This document shows, piece after piece, positions 59,614 through 64,000 of a stretch of DNA of 64,000 nt (position 1 is its first letter; every line of letters begins with the position of its first letter). This DNA is from DATLRC01 sp035478435. GTDB taxonomy: Bacteria; Patescibacteriota; Saccharimonadia; Saccharimonadales; UBA4665. The stretch covers positions 32,387-96,386 of the forward strand of contig DATIJT010000002.1 of NCBI GenBank assembly GCA_035478435.1. Direction: 5' to 3'. The position numbers were made by a program, and so were the translations under genes. Below the pieces are notes generated by a model, which was not told the origin of the DNA, searched no databases, and saw only the letters and a list, made by a program, of their open reading frames with translations.

Positions 59614-59737
59614 TCAAACTTTATGAACGGCATCCTGCGGCGTTGCCAGTTCCGATGCTCCTTCCGCCGTACGCTCTGGTACGGCTGCAGTCCGCTTCTC
59701 ACTGGCGCCTTGCATCGCACCATTCAAAAAGTTTGAT
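59613..59737 (+). repeat. Palindromic repeat family A, copy 3
   Basis: Outer arms ATCAAACTTTATGAA (59613-59627) and TTCAAAAAGTTTGAT (59723-59737) pair with one mismatch. The left arm begins at the last base of the htpX stop. The core (59639-59713) is almost identical to copy 2: GGCGTTGCCAGTTCCGATGC, CCGTACGCTCTGGTACGGC and a final GGCGCCTTGC. Confidence 0.88.
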
Positions 59738-59752
59738 AAAGTAGAAGGAACT

Positions 59753-60727
59753 ATGACGAAACCCAGCAAATCAAAAGTCGCCGCAAAAAAATCATCTACT
59801 CCTAAGCAGCTTGCTTCTACCAAGCCTAGGCGGGTCAAAACGCCTCAGTACCGCAGCTTGCGCTTAAGCAAGCGCATCAAACACCCGGTCAAGCTGCCGA
59901 GTGTCTGGAAGCTGACCAAACAAGCCGCTCTCACCATTTGGCGGCACAGACGCTTATTTTTTGGCATTACGCTGACTTATGGTTTGTTGACCTTAATACT
60001 GGTGCAAGGCCTAGCCACGAAAGATGTTGGCCACCTAAAAAACCAGCTCAACCAGATTTTTACCGGTCACTTTGGGCAGTTGAGCTCTAGTTTGACGGTG
60101 TTTTTAGTATTGGTTAGTTCGGCCGGCAATAACTCCAGCCCCACGGCCGCCGCCTACCAGTTTTTCTTGCTGCTGATAACCAGTTTGGCTGTCATCTGGG
60201 CTTTGCGCCAGGTTATGGCCGGGCAGCAAGCCAGGGTGCGTGACGCCTACTATAAGGGGATATATCCATTGGTGCCGTTTATATTGGTGCTAGGTGTGGT
60301 CGGCTTGCAGCTTATACCGCTCATGGTCGGCGCCCAGCTTTATGGTTTGGTTACCAGCACTGGCATCGCGGTTTTCGCGGCCGAAAAGTTTTTGTGGGGG
60401 CTGCTATTCTTGTTACTGGCGCTTTTGAGCCTGTATATGCTTTGCTCTTCGCTGTTTGCCCTCTACATAGTTACCTTACCAGATATGACACCCCTGAAAG
60501 CCTTAAGGTCGGCCCGTGAACTAGTCCGCCACCGGCGCTGGACGGTCCTGCGCAAAGTTTTGTTCCTGCCTATAGTGCTTCTGCTGGCCGCGGCTGCCAT
60601 TATGCTGCCGATCATCATTTGGCTGACGCCGCTGGCCCAGTGGACTTTCTTTTTGCTCAGTATGCTCGGCCTGGTAGCCGTCCACGCTTATATGTACAAC
60701 TTATACCGGGAGCTGCTGAATGAGTAA
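59753..60727 (+). CDS. Hypothetical multi-helix membrane protein with basic tail
   Basis: This 324-residue protein has a very basic 60-residue N-terminal tail (Lys, Ser, Pro-rich) and about six membrane helices. The region LPDMTPLKALRSARELVRHR followed by RWTVLRKVLF is typical of membrane domains that recur in bacterial proteins of unknown role (for example beside GDPD or DUF975 domains). AAGGA precedes the ATG. The stop codon is part of palindrome copy 4. Confidence 0.65.
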   Translation: MTKPSKSKVAAKKSSTPKQLASTKPRRVKTPQYRSLRLSKRIKHPVKLPSVWKLTKQAALTIWRHRRLFFGITLTYGLLTLILVQGLATKDVGHLKNQLNQIFTGHFGQLSSSLTVFLVLVSSAGNNSSPTAAAYQFFLLLITSLAVIWALRQVMAGQQARVRDAYYKGIYPLVPFILVLGVVGLQLIPLMVGAQLYGLVTSTGIAVFAAEKFLWGLLFLLLALLSLYMLCSSLFALYIVTLPDMTPLKALRSARELVRHRRWTVLRKVLFLPIVLLLAAAAIMLPIIIWLTPLAQWTFFLLSMLGLVAVHAYMYNLYRELLNE

Positions 60728-60844
60728 CCCTTTTCTTTTGCACGCTACTGCGTTATCGTTCCGGTCCGCATTCACCGTACGTGATCGTACGGCTCATTTA
60801 CGGTCCTCACTGCTGCCTTGTATCGCACTAAAAGAAAAGGGTTA
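60725..60844 (+). repeat. Palindromic repeat family A, copy 4
   Basis: Outer arms TAACCCTTTTCTTTT (60725-60739) and AAAAGAAAAGGGTTA (60830-60844) are perfectly complementary over 15 bp. The left arm starts with the stop codon of the 59753 gene. The right arm holds AAGGG, the SD of ligA. The core is more diverged than in copies 1-3 but keeps the inner hairpin CCGTAC/GTACGG, TCACTGCTGCCTTG and ATCGCAC. Confidence 0.88.
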
Positions 60845-60847
60845 TTA

Positions 60848-63043
60848 ATGAGGAAAAACCAAGCTAAAGAGCGAATAGCCAAGTTGCGGGATCTAATCAA
60901 CGATTACCGCTACCACTACCACGTGCTGGATGAATCGATCATGAGCGAGGCCGCCGCCGATAGCCTGAAACACGAATTAAGCGAACTGGAGCAGCAGTAC
61001 CCGGAATTTATCACGCCCGATTCACCGACCCAACGCGTAGCCGGCGAACCCTTGCCCGGCTTTAAGAAGGTCACTCACAGTTCGCGCATGTTGAGCTTAA
61101 ACGATGTTTTTAATCAAGAAGAGTTTGAAGCTTGGCTGAAGCGTATCGACAAGCTAGTGCCTGGCCAAAAGCTGGAATTCTTCGCCGACCTAAAAATGGA
61201 CGGCTTTGCCTGCGCGCTGGTTTACCAAGATGGCAGGTACGTGCAGGCCGTCACCCGTGGTGATGGCTTCGTCGGCGAAGATGTAACCCAGAACGTGGCG
61301 ACCATCGACTCCATACCATTTGAACTCCGTGATCCGTTTGAAGCTATTTCAGGTGCAAAAACGCCTGGCTTGAGTGCTGGGCAAGGCGCCGCTGAGCAGC
61401 GGAGTGAGCCGTATATGAAATACGGTGAAAGAGCAGCGCAAGCGGCAACGCCGACCAGTGCCAAGAGCGGCCAGAGCAAAGGTAGCTCTGCTGGCTTTGA
61501 TGTGGTCGCGGCCAGACGTTTTTTGCGAGGGCGGACGGAAGTGCGCGGCGAAATAATCATGCTCAAAAAGGACTTTGAAGCCCTCAATCGCCAGCGTGAA
61601 GCCAAAGGCTTGCCGATTTTTGCCAACCCCCGTAACTTGGCGGCCGGCACCATACGGCAACTGGATCCACAGCTGGTTTCGCAGCGGCCATTAAACTTCC
61701 GGGCCTACGATTTAATTCGTGAAGATCCTAGTGAAGTAACTACCTACATGTCTGCCTACGAAGCTTTAAGGGCTTTGGGCATTCCGGCCAACCCACAGGC
61801 CAGTGTTTTTAAGTCAGCTGATGAAATTATGCAATTTGCCAATAAGTGGGACCAAAAACGCCATGAGCTGCCTTTTAACACCGACGGACTGGTGATTAAA
61901 ATGAACGATCGTCAGATTTATTCAGAGCTGGGTGTGGTCGGTAAGGCGCCGCGCGGCGCTGTGGCCTTCAAGTATGCCGCCGAGGAAGCCACCACGATTG
62001 TCAAAGACATCGTCCTATCCATTGGCCGGACGGGCGCGGCGACGCCGATAGCCGTATTTGACCCGGTGGTTGTGGCTGGTACGACGGTACAGCACGCTTC
62101 GCTTCATAACGCCGACGAAATTGGCCGCAAAGATATAAGGGTGGGCGACACGGTGGTAATCTTCAAAGCCGGCGATATTATACCCCAAGTCTTAAAAGTT
62201 TTGCCGGAACTGAGGCCTAAAAAGTCCAAACCTTTCAACATGGAAGCTGAGCTTAAGCGCCAATATCCGGAGCTAGAGTTTGTCCGGCCCGAAGGCGAGG
62301 CGGTTTATAGGCTTAAGGGCGCGACCGGCAAGATCCTGCTCAAACAGGCTTTGATCCACCTTGCTTCTAAAGGCGCGCTCGATATTGACACTCTAGGCGA
62401 AAAGAATGTTGCGGCGCTGGTTGATGCCAAACTAGTTCATGATCTAGCGGATATTTACGGTCTGACAGAAGAACAAGTTGTAAATTTGGAGCGGTTCGCG
62501 GCAATTTCGGCCCGCAAGCTCGTAGAAGGCATCCAGAAAACCAAAAGGCCGGAGTTACCAAGATTTATTTACGGTTTAGGCATCCGACACGTTGGCCAGC
62601 AAACCGCCATTGATTTGAGCGAAGCTTTTGGATCTCTAGATAAATTAGCTTATGCCACGGTTGATGAACTTAATGCCGTGGAAGGCATTGGCGAAGTAGT
62701 GGCTGAATCAATCCTAGCTTGGTTCGCCGATGCCGACAACCAAAAACTGCTCGAAAAGTTTAAAAAACTGGGAGTCGAACCGGTTTATAAGTCTCATACC
62801 AAAGGGCCGCTGGCTGGCAAAAGTTTTGTAGTCACCGGTACGCTGGACAGTATGGGTCGCGAGCAGGCCGGTGAGAAAATTCGCGCCTTAGGCGGCACTT
62901 TCCAAACCAGCGTCGCCAAAGATACCACTTACCTGGTAGTAGGTGCCAACGTCGGCGAATCCAAACTTAAAAAAGCCCGTAAACTCGGTACCAAACAGAT
63001 CACCGAAGCAGAATTTTTGAAAATTCTAGGAGTAAAGAAATGA
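60848..63043 (+). CDS. ligA: NAD-dependent DNA ligase with in-frame palindromic insert
   Basis: This 731-residue enzyme seals DNA nicks with NAD+. Domain Ia (RDLINDYRYHYHVLDESIMS), the adenylated Lys116 in KMDG, GRTGAATPIAVF of the OB domain, helix-hairpin-helix repeats and a C-terminal BRCT (GPLAGKSFVVTGTLDS) are present. Two oddities stand out. Residues about 165-225 are an insert made by a reverse copy of palindromic family A. The zinc-finger cysteines normally found between OB and HhH are absent: the region reads EGEAVYRLKGATGKILLKQA. The start is ATG 60848, with AAGGG in the arm of palindrome copy 4. The stop overlaps the next gene by ATGA. Confidence 0.95.
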   Translation: MRKNQAKERIAKLRDLINDYRYHYHVLDESIMSEAAADSLKHELSELEQQYPEFITPDSPTQRVAGEPLPGFKKVTHSSRMLSLNDVFNQEEFEAWLKRIDKLVPGQKLEFFADLKMDGFACALVYQDGRYVQAVTRGDGFVGEDVTQNVATIDSIPFELRDPFEAISGAKTPGLSAGQGAAEQRSEPYMKYGERAAQAATPTSAKSGQSKGSSAGFDVVAARRFLRGRTEVRGEIIMLKKDFEALNRQREAKGLPIFANPRNLAAGTIRQLDPQLVSQRPLNFRAYDLIREDPSEVTTYMSAYEALRALGIPANPQASVFKSADEIMQFANKWDQKRHELPFNTDGLVIKMNDRQIYSELGVVGKAPRGAVAFKYAAEEATTIVKDIVLSIGRTGAATPIAVFDPVVVAGTTVQHASLHNADEIGRKDIRVGDTVVIFKAGDIIPQVLKVLPELRPKKSKPFNMEAELKRQYPELEFVRPEGEAVYRLKGATGKILLKQALIHLASKGALDIDTLGEKNVAALVDAKLVHDLADIYGLTEEQVVNLERFAAISARKLVEGIQKTKRPELPRFIYGLGIRHVGQQTAIDLSEAFGSLDKLAYATVDELNAVEGIGEVVAESILAWFADADNQKLLEKFKKLGVEPVYKSHTKGPLAGKSFVVTGTLDSMGREQAGEKIRALGGTFQTSVAKDTTYLVVGANVGESKLKKARKLGTKQITEAEFLKILGVKK
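61340..61500 (-). repeat. Palindromic repeat family A, reverse copy inside ligA
   Basis: On the minus strand the core (61452 to 61381, 72 bases) reads GGCGTTGCC at its start and GGCGCCTTGC at its end, as in intergenic copies, with a CCGTATTTCATATACGG inner hairpin. The core length is a multiple of three and has no stop in the ligA frame. The flanking arms pair only partly (CTTGAGTGCTGG with CCAGTGCCAAG). Confidence 0.82.
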
Positions 63044-63576
63044 TAAATTTAGCTGGCGGACGGCATTCTTTAGAGCAAGCCCTAGAAGAATATCATGTTG
63101 CTTGGCACGCTTTCCTAAACGAATTTAATCTCAGTAAACTTGGCCAAGCATTTAAACCGACTACACTTAGCTGGAAGGTGGCGGATAGAAAAGCCCTGTT
63201 TGAAAACCTGGCTAGTTTGGGCGGCCAAACCGAACAGGTGCATATTGGGACGGTAGATAACCGCTTTATTGCCTCGATAGTACTTAAAGATTCTGATGTG
63301 CACGGCATGAAGATCATCAAAATCTTGGAGCGGCGGCCAGGCTCAAGCGACCCTTTGGGCCTGGATAGTATTGATTATTTAGTCGAGGACATTGATGCCG
63401 CTTTTCACAAGCTAAAGGCCGCTAAAGCCCACATTGAACACCAAACGAACGCTATGCACGACTGGTTATCGCTCCGTTTTGGTCAAAACAACCAATATGA
63501 AGCCAAATTGACCGATCATTTAGTGCTTGAAGTGGCCATCAAAGAATTAAAATCTGCTCTAGATAGTCTGACTTGA
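63040..63576 (+). CDS. Hypothetical protein, possibly VOC-like
   Basis: This 178-residue protein overlaps ligA by ATGA. The C-terminal half (LDSIDYLVEDIDAAFHKLKA then HQTNAMHDWLSLRFGQNN) resembles one module of the vicinal oxygen chelate fold, but metal ligands are not obvious. The N-terminal half is alpha/beta. It is soluble. Its stop codon overlaps the -35 box of the small RNA that follows. Function unknown. Confidence 0.6.
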   Translation: MINLAGGRHSLEQALEEYHVAWHAFLNEFNLSKLGQAFKPTTLSWKVADRKALFENLASLGGQTEQVHIGTVDNRFIASIVLKDSDVHGMKIIKILERRPGSSDPLGLDSIDYLVEDIDAAFHKLKAAKAHIEHQTNAMHDWLSLRFGQNNQYEAKLTDHLVLEVAIKELKSALDSLT

Positions 63577-63600
63577 CAAGATAAGCAAAAAAGTTATGCT
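63573..63600 (+). promoter_or_regulatory. Promoter of the 63607 small RNA
   Basis: TTGACA (63573-63578) and TATGCT (63595-63600) are 16 bases apart. This is the only consensus -35 box I found in the window, fitting a strong stable-RNA promoter. Confidence 0.7.
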
Positions 63601-63606
63601 TATAAA

Positions 63607-63746
63607 GTAATCGTGCGCATGCGGCGCGCTTGCGAAAACAAAAATTTACCCGGCCATCCTGCGGATAGCCGGACAAGAAACAAACATTGCACCGCCGCCG
63701 GTGGGCGCGCACGAACAAAGCTGCTGAGTTCTCGGCAGCTTTTATT
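63607..63746 (+). ncRNA. Candidate structured small RNA of about 140 bases
   Basis: No open frame is present. A consensus promoter precedes it and a strong terminator ends it. CGTGCGC (63612-63618) pairs with GCGCACG (63707-63713) to close the molecule. Inside, CCGGC/GCCGG with ATCC/GGAT forms a hairpin around 63649-63672, and two A-rich strands (GCGAAAACAAAAATTTAC and ACAAGAAACAAACATTGC) face each other as a large internal loop. A long closing stem with a big internal loop recalls 6S RNA, but I found no diagnostic sequence, nor the SRP or tmRNA signatures. Confidence 0.65.
63718..63746 (+). terminator. Intrinsic terminator of the small RNA
   Basis: AAGCTGC (63718-63724) pairs with GCAGCTT (63735-63741), with GAG/CTC inside, followed by TTTTATTTTAT. 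Confidence 0.85.
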
Positions 63747-63783
63747 TTATCTGTTAATTTGCTAAAATTTATCTTTGTATAGA

Positions 63784-63860
63784 GGGGCATTGGCGCAGTT
63801 GGCTAGCGCGCTTCCATGGCATGGAAGAGGTCATCGGTTCGAATCCGATATGCTCCACCA
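63784..63860 (+). tRNA. tRNA-Ala (anticodon GGC)
   Basis: Acceptor GGGGCAT pairs with ATGCTCC (one G-U). D arm GCGCAGTTGGCTAGCGC, anticodon stem CTTCC/GGAAG around ATGGCAT (anticodon GGC), T arm ATCGGTTCGAATCCGAT, encoded CCA. Confidence 0.95.
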
Positions 63861-63951
63861 CGACGTCGATAATATTCAAATAGCTTCTTTGTCAGTATAT
63901 AAAACAACAAACAATATGGGCTTTTTTTTGTCAGCTGGTACAATATATGTA

Positions 63952-64000
63952 ATGGCAAAGACTAAAAAAGGTGTTAAGGCTAGTCCTGCACGTATACCTA
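63952..64000 (+). CDS. Start of an unidentified gene (cut by window end)
   Basis: ATG 63952 opens a frame reading MAKTKKGVKASPARIP up to the window edge. TACAAT (63939-63944) lies seven bases before the ATG, the same short-leader pattern as other genes here. The basic start gives no identity. Confidence 0.5.
   Translation, partial: MAKTKKGVKASPARIP

Noticed and set aside
63607..63746. SRP RNA, tmRNA or RNase P RNA
   Set aside because: No GGTCAGG-type SRP apical loop, no tRNA-like ends of tmRNA, and it is too short for RNase P RNA.
1..64000. CRISPR array, insertion sequence or integrase
   Set aside because: I saw no regularly spaced direct repeats, no transposase or recombinase motif, and no terminal inverted repeats with target duplications.

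Overview
This window looks like chromosome of a Candidate Phyla Radiation (Patescibacteria) bacterium, most likely a Candidatus Saccharibacteria (TM7) relative. The evidence is compact gene packing with many ATGA stop/start overlaps, moderate GC, trimmed housekeeping enzymes (a 652-residue AlaRS without its C-terminal domain, a short UvrC), and many lineage-style small proteins with one N-terminal membrane helix (for example 34195-35322 and 36909). TGA is used as a stop in several genes, for example 10993-10995, which argues against the recoded CPR lineages. I could run no homology search, so the taxonomy is inference.

Layout. 1-6650: Nudix hydrolase, metG, tatD, small unknown genes and a cysteine desulfurase. 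7444-13479: a seven-gene cluster resembling an F-type ATP synthase operon (c-like, b, delta, alpha, gamma, beta, epsilon) but with no subunit a. Its c-like protein has a secreted N-terminal domain fused to a c-type hairpin that lacks the ion-binding carboxylate. 13570-19300: mnmA, alaS, a cupin and a PQ-loop-like membrane protein, with a remnant second copy of the alaS 3' end. 19664-27100: cell-envelope and housekeeping block (FtsA-like, membrane protein, ruvX, mltG, LysM-CHAP hydrolase, obgE). 27113-33206: a frameshifted small gene, an ExoI-like exonuclease, exoD, uvrA. 33207-36829: a minus-strand run (DedA, two pilin-like proteins, Fic, small membrane proteins). 36909-46700: peptidoglycan-binding protein, ribosomal protein L25, ABC exporter, an AT-richer two-gene insert, trhO. 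46723-55701: uvrC, a tandem LuxR-HTH protein, an aminopeptidase, secG, a peptide-binding protein, tRNA-Leu and an FAD oxidase. 55757-64000: tRNA-Leu, tRNA-Val, an HTH protein, dacA, lemA, htpX, ligA, a probable small RNA with promoter and terminator, tRNA-Ala, and the start of a further gene.

The most notable system is the F1-like cluster. Alpha and beta keep P-loops, the beta catalytic Glu context and the alpha arginine finger, so ATP hydrolysis and gamma rotation look possible. The membrane part looks unable to move protons: there is no subunit a, and Leu replaces the c-subunit Glu/Asp. Because the c-like protein carries an extracytoplasmic domain, the complex may convert ATP hydrolysis into rotation of a cell-surface ring, a design comparable in spirit to the F1-like X0 machines of mycoplasmas.

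A second theme is large palindromic elements. One family has four intergenic copies (8274, 25630, 59613, 60725), each starting at the stop codon of the upstream gene. They share a conserved core but have different, self-complementary outer arms. A reverse-orientation copy is translated in frame inside ligA, much like the protein-invading palindromic elements of Rickettsia. Several other long inverted repeats (5400, 21018, 29367, 43555, 57935) fill intergenic spaces.
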